The notes: a model not told the origin generated them from the letters alone. DNA of 64,000 nt from Salinimicrobium sp963739625 (GCA_963739625.1 CAVUAU010000002.1:1-64000), one strand, 5' to 3'; counted from the first letter of the stretch, positions 8,878-18,338 are shown. Translations and numbers: made by a program.

Positions 8878-9536
8878 AGAATGCCAAATTGTGGGATAAG
8901 CAGTTTTTTAGTCACCAAAGATTCAACTTCAGCTGAAATTCCCCTGGCCTCATTCCCCATGATGATCACTCCTTCTGCTGTCAACTCTTCCCTATAAACG
9001 TTATCACCTTCCAGGAATGCGCCATACACGGGCAGCTCTTTTTTTGCCAGTTTTAAAAAGTCTGCCAAATCTGTATAAATAATGTTTACCCGCGCTATAG
9101 AACCCATTGTTGCCTGCACCACCTTTGGGTTATAACAGTCTACAGTTCCTTTTGAACAAACAAGGTTCTCTATTCCAAACCAGTCACACAACCGAATGAT
9201 TGTCCCCAAGTTACCGGGATCCTGCACCTCATCAAGCGCCAATATCAAACCCTTTAATGCCGGGGAGGTAACTTCAGGAATATGAAAGACGGCCAGGGCC
9301 GTCTGCGGAGTAGTAAGCTGGCTGATCTTTTTAAGATCTTCCGAAGAAATAATTTCGGTCTTTGTTGAGGGAGCGTCAAAAACATCTTCAGTAGTGTAAA
9401 GGAAATGCAGTTTGAGTGAAGAAGAAAGCAATTCAGAAATCGCTTTTTTCCCCTCCACAATAAACAGCTGTTGCTCCTGCCTGTGCTTTTTCTGCGTCAG
9501 GCTTTTTATAAATTTAATTTGGCTTTTGCTAAACAT
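8661..9536 (-). CDS. TrmH/SpoU-family RNA 2'-O-ribose methyltransferase
   Basis: SpoU-class SPOUT enzymes methylate the 2'-OH of tRNA or rRNA nucleotides with SAM bound in a C-terminal trefoil knot. Motif 1 (DPGNLGTIIRLCDWFG), motif 2 (IIMGNEARGIS) and motif 3 (LNVATATAI) are all present. The start is set at ATG 9536 (MFSKSQIKFIKSLTQKK), the usual N-terminus; the frame continues upstream to 9602 but that would run over the tamL promoter. As read, the frame extends 3' to 8661, deep into porT. If the extra G (C on plus, 8800-8801) is removed, it stops at 8792 right after SRRSLTER, a normal end. Exact target RNA is unknown. Confidence 0.85.
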   Translation of the reverse strand: MFSKSQIKFIKSLTQKKHRQEQQLFIVEGKKAISELLSSSLKLHFLYTTEDVFDAPSTKTEIISSEDLKKISQLTTPQTALAVFHIPEVTSPALKGLILALDEVQDPGNLGTIIRLCDWFGIENLVCSKGTVDCYNPKVVQATMGSIARVNIIYTDLADFLKLAKKELPVYGAFLEGDNVYREELTAEGVIIMGNEARGISAEVESLVTKKLLIPQFGILQETESLNVATATAIFLSEFSRRSLTGKVKFRNTPREDILSTLEVKMLLGLSSRTNSSFIAKIPLNDGVNLK

Positions 9537-9554
9537 ACCAAAGTTGTACTTTTG
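9526..9554 (+). promoter_or_regulatory. Promoter of tamL
   Basis: TTG at 9526-9528 and TACTTTTG at 9547-9554 with an 18-bp spacer match the Bacteroidota consensus. It overlaps the start of the divergent SpoU gene. A start near 9561 fits the TTG start codon at 9575. Confidence 0.65.
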
Positions 9555-9574
9555 ATGACTTTTAAATCCATTAC

Positions 9575-12137
9575 TTGAGACAATTCGGAACAAAAATATC
9601 ATTAATTTTAATCCTTATTCTTCTTTATTCGTGTAATGCGGTCAAAAGAGTTCCGGGTGATGAAAAATTGCTTACCAGGAATACCATTTATGTAGATGGC
9701 GAGGAAACTTCCAACAATCAAATCTACAATCAGCTCTACCAGGAGCCAAATCAAAAGTTTCTAGGGCTTCCACTTCAGCTTTATCTTTTTAACCTTGCGA
9801 ATCCCACCCCAGATTCTACTTTTCAAAAATGGCTGCACAAAAAACCGGGGCGAGAGGAAAGATTGGCGGCTGTACTCTCTAAAAAGCAGGTTGTTCGACT
9901 GGGAAATATCTATACCAACATCAATGAATGGTTAATGGAAACGGGAGAGCCACCCGCTATTATCAAGGAGGAACTTACGAAGAAATCTGCCGAAAGATTA
10001 AAAGCCTGGTACTGGAATAACGGCTGGTTTGACGCTGAAACCAGCTACGAGATCATTCCGAAGAAAAAGAAGCGGGCGATTATCAATTATTTTGTTTCGC
10101 CAAAAAAGCCATACAAAATAGATTCCCTTACCACCAGAATTGCCTCTATCGTTGCAGATTCAATCTATGATGTCCACAAAAATAACTCGGCTATAGTGTC
10201 TGGGGAGCAATATGAGACTTCAGATTTTAGTGCTGAGCGGGAAAGGTTAACGGGTCTCTTCAGAAACAACGGGCTTTATCATTTTGAACAGGAGTATATA
10301 AGCTTTGAAGCCGACACCGTAGGTACAGATCACAAGGTGAATACTGCCGTGATCATTCAAAACCGACAGGCGACGATTGATGGTAATCCCACCCGAATTC
10401 CTTTTAAGGTTCACCAGATAAGCCGGGTGAATATTTTTCCAGATTACACTTTTGACAACCGCAATGCGCCCATTACAGATACCGCTTCTAACGAAGGCTA
10501 TCACATTTACAGTTTTGAAAAACTCAAATACCGGCCAAAAGCTTTGACTAACGCTGTATTTATCAATCCCGGAACTGTATACTCTGATGATGAACGAAGC
10601 TTGACATACAACCGCCTCAACCAGCTTAGGGTATTCAAATATCCCAACATTCAATATATGGAAGACCCGGCAGACAGCACAGGGACTAGATCTTATTGCC
10701 AACATTTTCCTTACTGCCCGCCCAAAATATTCCCTGGGCTTTGAATTTGATGTTTCTCAAAGCAATATTCAAAGGGTTGGGATTGGTTTTGGCGGAAGCT
10801 TACTCATCCGAAATGTATTTAGGGGAGCAGAAATCCTGGAGCTTTCTGCCCGCGGAAGTATTGGTTCTTCAAAAGATGCAGCAAATAATGCCGACAGGTT
10901 CTTTGATATTACAGAACTTGGTGCGGATATCAACCTGTCACTCCCAAGGATCCTGTTTCCTGTCTCTACAGAAAGGTTTATCCCAAAGTATATGTACCCG
11001 TTCACGAACTTGAGTTTAGGTGCGAGCACGCAAACCAATATTGGGCTGGACAAACAAAGTCTTACTGCAATCATGAACTATCGCTGGTTGCCTTCAAAAA
11101 ACCTGACACATCTTTTAGATCTGGTGAATATCCAGTACATAAGAAATCTTAATACAGACAACTATTTTAATGTCTACCGCAATTCTTACCAGGAACTCAA
11201 TGAAATTGCAACTGCCGAAAATGTTATTACAAATGAAGATTACTTCGTTCTAAACGAGGATGGCTCTCGCAGCCTGATCATTCCCGAAGGTGCCAATGCC
11301 TTTTTAAAGTCAACCCGTTTAGGCGAAGTGAATGATCTCACCAGGAATCAGGTTCAGCTTTTGAATGACATTCGAGAGAGAAAAAACAGGCTCACAGAAG
11401 ACAATCTCATTTTTGCCACTAACTTTTCCTATATCCTCAATAAGAAAGAAAATATATATGATGAAGATTTTTCCCGACTTCGGGTAAAACTGGAAACTGC
11501 AGGAAATCTTCTTTCTGCGGTCTCAAAAGTGGCAAATTTAGAGCAGGATCAGGATGGACGCTACAGCATCTTCGGAGTGAATTTTTCACAATACGTAAAA
11601 ACGGAAATAGACTACATCAAACACTGGGACCTGGGCAGTGAAAATGTTTTTGCCATTCGCACCTTTGGCGGGATAGCCATTCCTTACGGCAACTCTAACA
11701 GTATTCCTTTTATTAGAAGTTTCTTTGCCGGCGGCCCTAACGACAACAGGGCATGGCAACCCTATGACCTGGGGCCGGGAAGCAGTGGTGGCAGGAATGA
11801 GTTCAACGAGGCGAACATGAAAATTGCATTAAGTGCCGAATTCCGCTATAACCTCTTTGGTGATCTTAACAGTGCCGTCTTTGTTGACGCCGGGAACATT
11901 TGGAACGTTCTTGATGTGGTAGAGGAAGAAGCCTCAACTTTTACCTCTTTTTCAGACCTGCAGGAAATGGCTATTGGCAGCGGATTTGGCTTGCGTTATG
12001 ACTTTGATTTCTTCGTGCTTCGGTTTGATATTGGGTTTAAAACCTATGACCCGGCCAGAGAACCCGGAAATCGCTGGTTTACCGATTATAACCTGCCTAA
12101 CGCGGTATTTAACGTGGGGATCAATTATCCTTTCTAA
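9575..12137 (+). pseudogene. tamL: BamA/TamA-like outer membrane lipoprotein (TamL), one frameshift
   Basis: TamL is the bacteroidetal, lipid-anchored member of the Omp85 family and works in outer membrane assembly. The N-terminus has a lipoprotein signal with Cys20 (ILLYSC), followed by POTRA-like repeats to about residue 370. The frame then shifts between 10681 and 10688: removing one base there gives DSTGLDLIANIFLTARPKY, and the beta-barrel half continues open to 12137, ending in NVGINYPF with the aromatic last residue typical of barrels. Corrected length is about 853 residues. Start codon is TTG; an in-frame stop lies four codons upstream and no ATG is available. One indel in an intact coding context suggests sequence error. 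The barrel half alone (10992-12137) could be mistaken for a separate gene. Confidence 0.85.
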
Positions 12138-12152
12138 GCCAACAAAATTTCT

Positions 12153-12160
12153 TATTTTTG
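12153..12160 (+). promoter_or_regulatory. -7 promoter box before fbaA
   Basis: TATTTTTG matches TAnnTTTG and lies 19 bp upstream of the fbaA ATG. A convincing -33 TTG is not seen. Confidence 0.4.
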
Positions 12161-12179
12161 TTATCCTAAAATAAAATTT

Positions 12180-13247
12180 ATGAGCCATAATATAAAACCA
12201 GGCGTTGCCACAGGAAAAGAAGTACAGGAAATCTTTAAATATGCAAAAAGTAAAAAGTTCGCATTACCTGCGGTAAATGTCATAGGTTCAAGCACAATAA
12301 ATGCAGTTCTTGAAACTGCAGCCGAGTTAAATTCTCCTGTAATCATCCAATTTTCTAATGGAGGTGCACAATTTAACGCAGGAAAAGGTCTTTCAAATGA
12401 AAATGAAAAAGCTGCCATCGCAGGTGCGATTGCCGGTGCTAAACATATTCATGAACTGGCAGAGCTTTATGGAGCTACCGTTATTCTTCACACAGACCAC
12501 TGTGCAAAGAAATTGACAGGATGGGTCGACGGTATGTTAGATGCCAGTGAAAAACATTTTGAGCAGTTTGGAAAGCCTTTATTCAGCTCACACATGCTGG
12601 ATCTTTCCGAAGAGCCTATTGAAGAAAACATCGAAACTTCAAAAAAGTACCTGGAGCGCATGAGCAAAATGGGTATGACTTTGGAGATCGAACTTGGTGT
12701 TACCGGTGGAGAAGAAGACGGGGTTGACAATACAGATATCGACTCATCCAAACTTTACACACAACCAGAGGAAGTTGCATATGCTTACGAAGAATTAAGC
12801 AAAGTGAGTGACCAGTTCACCATTGCTGCAGCTTTTGGTAATGTTCACGGTGTTTACAAACCGGGTAATGTAAAATTAACTCCTGTTATTCTGAAAAATT
12901 CTCAGGATCACGTTTCAAAGAAATATGGAGTTGGAGAAAACACTATCGATTTTGTCTTTCACGGCGGAAGCGGTTCTACTCTTGAAGAAATAAGGGAAGC
13001 GATTGGTTATGGTGTGATCAAAATGAATATTGACACAGATCTTCAATACGCCTACACCGAAGGAATAAGGGATTATATGGGCGAGAAAAAAGATTACCTG
13101 AAGTCTCAGATTGGTAACCCTGAAGGTCCCGAAGCCCCAAACAAAAAATATTACGACCCAAGAAAATGGGTTCGTGAAGGAGAATTGACCTTTAAAGCGC
13201 GTTTAAAAAAGGCTTTTGAAGACCTGAATAATGTAAATACACTGTAG
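12180..13247 (+). CDS. fbaA: Class II fructose-bisphosphate aldolase
   Basis: Zinc-dependent aldolase that splits or forms fructose 1,6-bisphosphate in glycolysis and gluconeogenesis. The 355-residue length matches the E. coli FbaA (class IIA) type. Metal and substrate motifs are visible: ILHTDHCAKK near residue 105, ELGVTGGEEDGVDN (about 172), the second zinc histidine in GNVHGVYKPG (about 224) and FVFHGGSGS (about 260) with the phosphate-binding glycine-serine turn, then NIDTDLQYA. No damage is seen. It lies between tamL and accD on the same strand but has its own -7 box. Confidence 0.96.
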   Translation: MSHNIKPGVATGKEVQEIFKYAKSKKFALPAVNVIGSSTINAVLETAAELNSPVIIQFSNGGAQFNAGKGLSNENEKAAIAGAIAGAKHIHELAELYGATVILHTDHCAKKLTGWVDGMLDASEKHFEQFGKPLFSSHMLDLSEEPIEENIETSKKYLERMSKMGMTLEIELGVTGGEEDGVDNTDIDSSKLYTQPEEVAYAYEELSKVSDQFTIAAAFGNVHGVYKPGNVKLTPVILKNSQDHVSKKYGVGENTIDFVFHGGSGSTLEEIREAIGYGVIKMNIDTDLQYAYTEGIRDYMGEKKDYLKSQIGNPEGPEAPNKKYYDPRKWVREGELTFKARLKKAFEDLNNVNTL

Positions 13248-13301
13248 CAGTAACCTGGGATTTCAGCGATTGAAAGGCTGAAAGCTCATAATCCAAATGC
13301 A

Positions 13302-14159
13302 ATGGCTTGGTTTAGAAGAACACAAAAAGGTATACAAACAGCAACCGAAGACAAGAAGGATGTTCCAAAGGGTTTGTGGTACAAATCTCCCACGGGGAAA
13401 ATCGTAGATGCAGAACAGCTGGAGAAGAATTTCTATGTGAGTCCAGAGGATGGATATCATGTGAGAATTGGAAGTAACGAATATTTCAAGATCCTTTTCG
13501 ATGACAACAAGTACACAGAGCTGGATAAAAACCTTACTTCCAAAGATCCTTTGAATTTTGAGGATACCAAGAAGTACACAGACAGGTTGGCATCTGCCCA
13601 GGAAAAGACAGGCTTGAAAGATGCCGTAAGGACTGCAGTAGGAAAATCTAAAGGAAAGGAACTCGTTATTGCCTGTATGGATTTTAAATTCATTGGTGGC
13701 TCTATGGGAGCTGTTGTTGGAGAAAAAATCTCCCGTGCAGCAGATTATGCACTGGAGCACAAACTCCCATTGATGGTCATTTCGAAATCTGGTGGTGCCA
13801 GGATGATGGAAGCAGCTTATTCTTTGATGCAGCTGGCCAAAACTTCAGCAAAATTGGCTCAACTGGCAGATGCTAAGATCCCTTACATTTCTCTTTGTAC
13901 AGATCCTACAACGGGAGGAACAACCGCTTCTTTTGCCATGTTAGGAGATATCAACATTGCAGAGCCGGGAGCCCTTATTGGTTTCGCAGGACCGCGTGTG
14001 GTTAAAGACACCACGGGGAAAGACCTGCCGGAAGATTTTCAAACTTCAGAGTTTTTGAAAGAACATGGCTTCCTGGATTTTATCACGAAACGGTCAGAAT
14101 TGAAAGACAAGGTAAACCAGTATATTGACCTTATCCTGAACCAGCCTTTGAGAGCTTAA
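13302..14159 (+). CDS. accD: Acetyl-CoA carboxylase carboxyltransferase beta subunit without zinc ribbon
   Basis: AccD with AccA transfers carboxyl from carboxybiotin to acetyl-CoA, the first step of fatty acid synthesis. The 285-residue protein has the crotonase-fold core with GGSMGAVVGEKISRA, KSGGARMMEA and the CTDPTTGGTTASFA oxyanion region. The N-terminal zinc ribbon, which in most AccD has four cysteines in two CxxC pairs, is present in outline (LWYKSPTGK and VSPEDGYHVRIG) but all four cysteines are replaced. To my knowledge this loss also occurs in other flavobacterial AccD. Start codon ATG at 13302. Confidence 0.95.
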   Translation: MAWFRRTQKGIQTATEDKKDVPKGLWYKSPTGKIVDAEQLEKNFYVSPEDGYHVRIGSNEYFKILFDDNKYTELDKNLTSKDPLNFEDTKKYTDRLASAQEKTGLKDAVRTAVGKSKGKELVIACMDFKFIGGSMGAVVGEKISRAADYALEHKLPLMVISKSGGARMMEAAYSLMQLAKTSAKLAQLADAKIPYISLCTDPTTGGTTASFAMLGDINIAEPGALIGFAGPRVVKDTTGKDLPEDFQTSEFLKEHGFLDFITKRSELKDKVNQYIDLILNQPLRA

Positions 14160-14224
14160 AAATAGCTCTGATTATCAGAAGATTAAAAAATGCCTTTAAA
14201 GGTAGCAGGTAAATAAGAAAGTAT

Positions 14225-14232
14225 TATATTTG
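14225..14232 (+). promoter_or_regulatory. -7 promoter box before rpsO
   Basis: TATATTTG, a perfect TAnnTTTG, lies 53 bp before the rpsO ATG, leaving a leader of about 45 nt. No clear -33 TTG. Confidence 0.55.
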
Positions 14233-14285
14233 CCGCCTGGCAGAAAAGCTGTCAATACATAAAAATCATTAAAATTAATATTGGA

Positions 14286-14555
14286 ATGTATTTAACTAAA
14301 GAAGCAAAAGAAGAACTTTTTGCAAAACACGGAAAAGGGAAGAATGATACAGGTTCTGCTGAAGGGCAGATCGCGTTGTTCACTCACCGTATTGAACATT
14401 TGACACAGCACTTAAAAAAGAATCGTAAAGATTATAATACAGAGCGGTCACTTGTAATGTTAGTAGGTAAAAGAAGAAGCCTGCTGGATTATTTAATGAA
14501 GAAGGATATCATGAGGTATCGTGCGATCGTTAAAGAATTAGGATTAAGAAAATAA
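14286..14555 (+). CDS. rpsO: 30S ribosomal protein uS15
   Basis: uS15 binds the central domain of 16S rRNA early in small-subunit assembly. The 89-residue length is exact for the family, with the conserved DTGSAEGQIALFTHRI, HLKKNRKD and MLVGKRRSLLDYL segments. It precedes pnp, as in very many bacteria, with a terminator-like hairpin between them. Confidence 0.97.
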   Translation: MYLTKEAKEELFAKHGKGKNDTGSAEGQIALFTHRIEHLTQHLKKNRKDYNTERSLVMLVGKRRSLLDYLMKKDIMRYRAIVKELGLRK

Positions 14556-14559
14556 TATT

Positions 14560-14584
14560 AAGGGGCTTCGCGCCCCTTTTTTTT
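14560..14584 (+). terminator. Terminator after rpsO
   Basis: An AAGGGGC/GCCCCTT stem with a short TTCGC loop is followed by seven or more T. It should separate most rpsO from pnp transcription. Confidence 0.85.
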
Positions 14585-14585
14585 A

Positions 14586-14850
14586 TCCGTTTTCTTCTGC
14601 AATACATCGACTTTTACAAATTTTAATGGTTTTTCCTCTTTTTCTGAGAAAATTCTGTGTAAATTTTTGACCTGAAATTTTTATTTCAGACTTGGTAAAA
14701 GCTCAATTATTCCTGTGACCATTGGAGAATCAATGGTCAAAAAGGCAGTTTTTCATTGGTCTTACAACAACCCAACAACAACACAACTTTCCCTTAACAC
14801 GGGAGACCTTTGTTTAACAACCTGAAAAAGCAGGTAGAACCAAAAAAATT
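14586..14850 (+). other. Long untranslated region before pnp
   Basis: No gene is seen in these 265 bases. A 9-bp inverted repeat (TGACCATTG / CAATGGTCA, 14716-14739, 6-nt spacer) and an ACAACAACCCAACAACAACAC-like unstructured stretch (about 14763-14784) lie in it. In enterobacteria the pnp leader is a target of PNPase autoregulation; whether that is so here is inference. Confidence 0.4.
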
Positions 14851-17103
14851 ATGATTCCAAAAACATTTAAAGAGGTCATTGACCTGGGAGACGGAAGGAC
14901 GATCTCCCTTGAGACCGGAAAACTGGCCAAACAGGCCCACGGATCGGTAGAATTAAGAATGGGAAATGCAGTGCTACTTTGTACTGTCGTATCTTCTTAT
15001 ACCCCAACCACAATGGATTTCTTTCCATTGACCCTCGATTATCGCGAAAAATTTGCAGCCGCAGGCCGCTACCCAGGCGGATTTTTCAAACGTGAGGCAA
15101 GACCTAGCAACGAAGAGATCCTTGTTATGAGATTGGTGGACCGCGTTTTGCGCCCGCTTTTCCCATCAGATTACAAATTTGAGACTCAGGTGATGATCCA
15201 GTTGATGTCTCATGATGAAGAAGTAATGCCAGATGCTCTTGCAGGACTTGCAGCATCTACAGCTATCCAGCTCAGTGACATTCCTTTTGAGGCGCCAATT
15301 TCAGAAGCACGTGTAGCCCGCATCAACGGCGAGTTTGTTATTAACCCAAGCCGCAGCCAGCTTCTTGAAGCTGACATTGATATCATGGTCGGAGCTTCCG
15401 AAGATTCTGTGATGATGGTAGAAGGCGAAATGGACGAATGCTCTGAAGAGGAAATGGCCGATGCCATTAAATTCGCTCATGAAGCCATCAAGGAGCAATG
15501 TCGTGCGCAAACAAGACTCATCGAGCAGATTGGAAAAAAACCAACTCGTGAGTACGAAGTAGCAAAAACAGATGAAGACATCAAGAAAAAAGTTCGCGAT
15601 GCTGCTTATCAAAAAGTTTACGATGTTGCCAAACAGGCGTTGAGCAAACATGAAAGAAGCGATGCTTTTTCAGCAATAAAAGAAGATGTAAAAGCCCTTT
15701 TTTCAGAAGAAGAGCAGGAGGAAAATGGAGCCTTGATCTCCAAATACTTTAAAGAAGTTCATAAGGAGGCGGTTCGTGACCTTACGCTTAAAGAAGGAAT
15801 TCGTCTTGATGGTAGAAAAACTAACGAGATTCGTCCAATCTGGTGTGAAGTTGACTATTTACCTTCAACCCATGGATCTGCGATCTTTACAAGGGGAGAA
15901 ACACAGGCGCTTGCCACTGTAACTCTTGGTACTTCAAGAGAAGCCAACCAGGTTGACCTGCCAACTTTCCAGGGAGAAGAGACTTTCTACCTGCACTATA
16001 ACTTCCCTCCTTTCTCAACAGGAGAAGCCTACCCTATTAGGGGAACTTCAAGACGTGAGATTGGTCATGGAAACCTTGCTCAAAGAGCGCTTAAAGGAAT
16101 GGTGCCGGATGATTCTCCATATACAATTCGTGTAGTTTCTGAAGTTTTGGAATCTAACGGTTCTTCTTCTATGGCGACTGTTTGTGCGGGTACAATGGCA
16201 TTAATGGATGCCGGGGTGCAGCTAACGAAGCCGGTTTCGGGTATTGCAATGGGATTGATCTCTCAGGGAGAAGATTTCGCAGTACTTTCAGATATTCTTG
16301 GAGATGAGGATGCTTTGGGAGACATGGACTTTAAAGTTACAGGTACTGCCGATGGTATTACTGCCTGTCAAATGGATATCAAGATCAAGGGACTTTCTTA
16401 TGAGATCCTTGTGAAAGCTCTAAAACAAGCCCGTGAAGGAAGATTGCATATCCTTAATAAAATAACTGAAACTATCGCACAACCTGCTGCAGACGTGAAA
16501 CCTCACGCTCCTAAAATGGTGAAAGTTGAGATTCCTGGAGAATTCATCGGTGCAGTGATTGGGCCTGGTGGAAAAGTTATTCAGGAGATGCAGAAGGAAA
16601 CCGGAACTACCATTGTGATCGAAGAAGTCGAAGATATGGGAGTTATCGAGATCCTTGGTGTTGACCAGAATGGTATTGATGAAGTGAAAAAACGCATCAA
16701 GGCGATCACCTTCAAACCTACAGTTGGAAGCGTTTACGAAGTAAAAGTTGTAAAAGTTCTTGATTTTGGTGCCGTTGTAGAATACATGGAAGCCAAAGGA
16801 AACGAGGTATTGCTTCACATTTCTGAACTTGCCTGGGAACGCACAGATAATGTTACCGATGTTGTAAATGTTGGTGATGTGATCGACGTGAAATACTTCG
16901 GAATGGATCCAAAAACGAGAAAGCCTAAAGTTTCAAGAAAAGCTTTACTGGAAAAACCTGAAGGCTATTCTCCAAGACCACCACGCGAAGGCGGTCGTGA
17001 CGGCGGAAACCGCGACGGTGGAAGAGATCGCGACAATCGTGGAGGTCGTGATGACAGGTCAAGAGGAAACAGAGATCGTGGTAATCGCGAGAACAGAGAC
17101 TAA
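14851..17103 (+). CDS. pnp: Polyribonucleotide nucleotidyltransferase (PNPase) with Arg/Gly/Asp-rich tail
   Basis: PNPase degrades RNA 3' to 5' phosphorolytically and takes part in RNA decay. The 750-residue protein has two RNase PH domains (about 10-230 and 315-545, the second with LDGRKTNEIRPIWCEV and the catalytic-site GDMDFKVTGT), a KH domain (VEIPGEFIGAVIGPGGKVI, about 560) and an S1 domain (GSVYEVKVVKVLDFGAVVE, about 625-700). The last 35 residues are a tail of repeated Arg, Gly, Asp and Asn, probably disordered and RNA-binding. The gene is followed by a terminator and rpoD. Confidence 0.96.
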   Translation: MIPKTFKEVIDLGDGRTISLETGKLAKQAHGSVELRMGNAVLLCTVVSSYTPTTMDFFPLTLDYREKFAAAGRYPGGFFKREARPSNEEILVMRLVDRVLRPLFPSDYKFETQVMIQLMSHDEEVMPDALAGLAASTAIQLSDIPFEAPISEARVARINGEFVINPSRSQLLEADIDIMVGASEDSVMMVEGEMDECSEEEMADAIKFAHEAIKEQCRAQTRLIEQIGKKPTREYEVAKTDEDIKKKVRDAAYQKVYDVAKQALSKHERSDAFSAIKEDVKALFSEEEQEENGALISKYFKEVHKEAVRDLTLKEGIRLDGRKTNEIRPIWCEVDYLPSTHGSAIFTRGETQALATVTLGTSREANQVDLPTFQGEETFYLHYNFPPFSTGEAYPIRGTSRREIGHGNLAQRALKGMVPDDSPYTIRVVSEVLESNGSSSMATVCAGTMALMDAGVQLTKPVSGIAMGLISQGEDFAVLSDILGDEDALGDMDFKVTGTADGITACQMDIKIKGLSYEILVKALKQAREGRLHILNKITETIAQPAADVKPHAPKMVKVEIPGEFIGAVIGPGGKVIQEMQKETGTTIVIEEVEDMGVIEILGVDQNGIDEVKKRIKAITFKPTVGSVYEVKVVKVLDFGAVVEYMEAKGNEVLLHISELAWERTDNVTDVVNVGDVIDVKYFGMDPKTRKPKVSRKALLEKPEGYSPRPPREGGRDGGNRDGGRDRDNRGGRDDRSRGNRDRGNRENRD

Positions 17104-17126
17104 ATAAGTCCTCAATAGATTTTTAG

Positions 17127-17156
17127 AACGCCCTGTTTTTACGGGGCGTTTTTATT
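17127..17156 (+). terminator. Terminator after pnp
   Basis: A 10-bp stem with one G-T pair (AACGCCCTGT / ACGGGGCGTT, TTTT loop) is followed by a T-rich run. Confidence 0.85.
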
Positions 17157-17427
17157 TTTCAGAATGAAAGATCTTTCATTCCAAAACTCTTTGACCTTTC
17201 CGAAAGATGATCCTATTTCCCACTCCCATCAAGGGCGGAATGCTTTTTGCATTTGATATTCAGAACTTTATACGCAAAAAGAGGCTTGTTGTAAGAATTA
17301 TTTTACCCAAAATTCAAATCCTGGTAAAAATTTATTTTTTATCTTTATTTCTTGTAACATTTCCAAACCTCTTTACGTATAACTATCTACAAGAGTTATT
17401 CATAATTAAAATCCAAGGAGACGTTAG
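17157..17427 (+). other. Leader region of rpoD
   Basis: No convincing gene. The frame open from 17207 to 17431 has no homology I can recognise and ends inside the rpoD start, so it is not called. The 3' end carries an AAGGAG ribosome-binding site. Confidence 0.4.
17415..17420 (+). promoter_or_regulatory. Strong Shine-Dalgarno (AAGGAG) before rpoD
   Basis: AAGGAG lies 7 nt before the ATG of rpoD, the ideal distance. No comparable site was noticed before the other genes examined here, in line with Flavobacteriia, whose anti-Shine-Dalgarno is shielded on the ribosome. Confidence 0.75.
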
Positions 17428-18291
17428 ATGAGACAACTTAAAATTACGAAGCAGGTTACAAACCGTGAAACTGCTTCGCTGGATAAGTATTTGCAAGAAA
17501 TTGGTAAAGTAGACCTGATTACTGCTGATGAGGAGGTGGAATTAGCTCAACGAATTAAAGCGGGTGATGACCGTGCTTTAGAGAAACTTACAAAGGCGAA
17601 CCTTCGTTTTGTGGTTTCTGTAGCAAAACAATATCAAAACCAGGGATTGACCCTTCCCGACCTTATAAATGAAGGAAATTTAGGTTTAATAAAAGCTGCA
17701 AAACGTTTTGATGAAACCCGTGGTTTCAAATTCATTTCGTATGCAGTTTGGTGGATTCGCCAGTCTATTCTTCAGGCCCTGGCAGAGCAGTCACGTATCG
17801 TGCGTTTGCCGCTGAACAAGATTGGTTCGATCAACAAGATCAACAAAACATTCGCCTTTTTAGAGCAGTCACATGAGCGTCCGCCAAGTGCCGAGGAAAT
17901 TGCGAAAGAGCTGGACATGACCATCAATGATGTGAAGGAATCGATGAAAAACTCGGGCCGTCACGTATCTATGGATGCGCCATTGGTAGAAGGAGAAGAT
18001 TCTAACCTTTATGATGTACTGCGTTCAGGAGAATCTCCAAACCCAGATAAAGAGCTACTTCACGAGTCTTTGAGAACCGAGATAGAGCGAGCATTGGAAA
18101 CTCTTACTCCGCGTGAGGCCGATGTAATTCGTCTTTATTTCGGACTGGGAGATCAACATCCTATGACTCTTGAAGAAATTGGCGAGACTTTTGATCTAAC
18201 AAGAGAAAGAGTAAGACAAATTAAAGAAAAAGCTATCAGGAGATTGAAACACACTTCCAGAAGCAAGATCTTGAAGACATACTTAGGATAA
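17428..18291 (+). CDS. rpoD: Primary sigma factor RpoD (short bacteroidetal form)
   Basis: The housekeeping sigma factor that recognises the TTG/TAnnTTTG promoters. At 287 residues it lacks region 1.1 and the long spacer of proteobacterial RpoD, as usual in Bacteroidota. Region 1.2 (SLDKYLQEIGKVDLIT), 2.1-2.4 (DLINEGNLGLIKAAKRFD, FKFISYAVWWIRQSI), region 3 and region 4.2 (TLEEIGETFDLTRERVRQIKEKAIRRL) are intact. The gene follows pnp and has its own leader with an unusual Shine-Dalgarno. Two hairpins follow it. Confidence 0.97.
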   Translation: MRQLKITKQVTNRETASLDKYLQEIGKVDLITADEEVELAQRIKAGDDRALEKLTKANLRFVVSVAKQYQNQGLTLPDLINEGNLGLIKAAKRFDETRGFKFISYAVWWIRQSILQALAEQSRIVRLPLNKIGSINKINKTFAFLEQSHERPPSAEEIAKELDMTINDVKESMKNSGRHVSMDAPLVEGEDSNLYDVLRSGESPNPDKELLHESLRTEIERALETLTPREADVIRLYFGLGDQHPMTLEEIGETFDLTRERVRQIKEKAIRRLKHTSRSKILKTYLG

Positions 18292-18309
18292 CTCCTATTG
18301 AAGATGACT

Positions 18310-18338
18310 AACAGTTTTAAATGAACTGTTCGTTTTTT
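18310..18338 (+). terminator. First hairpin after rpoD
   Basis: A 7-bp stem (AACAGTT / AACTGTT) is followed by T6. Moderate strength. Confidence 0.6.

Noticed and set aside
10696..11013. Separate 105-residue gene inside tamL
   Set aside because: It is a third frame over the frameshift region; the barrel sequence continues in the frame of 10686-12137.
17207..17431. 74-residue plus-strand gene before rpoD
   Set aside because: No recognisable family, composition typical of AT-rich leader DNA, and it overlaps the rpoD start and its ribosome-binding site.
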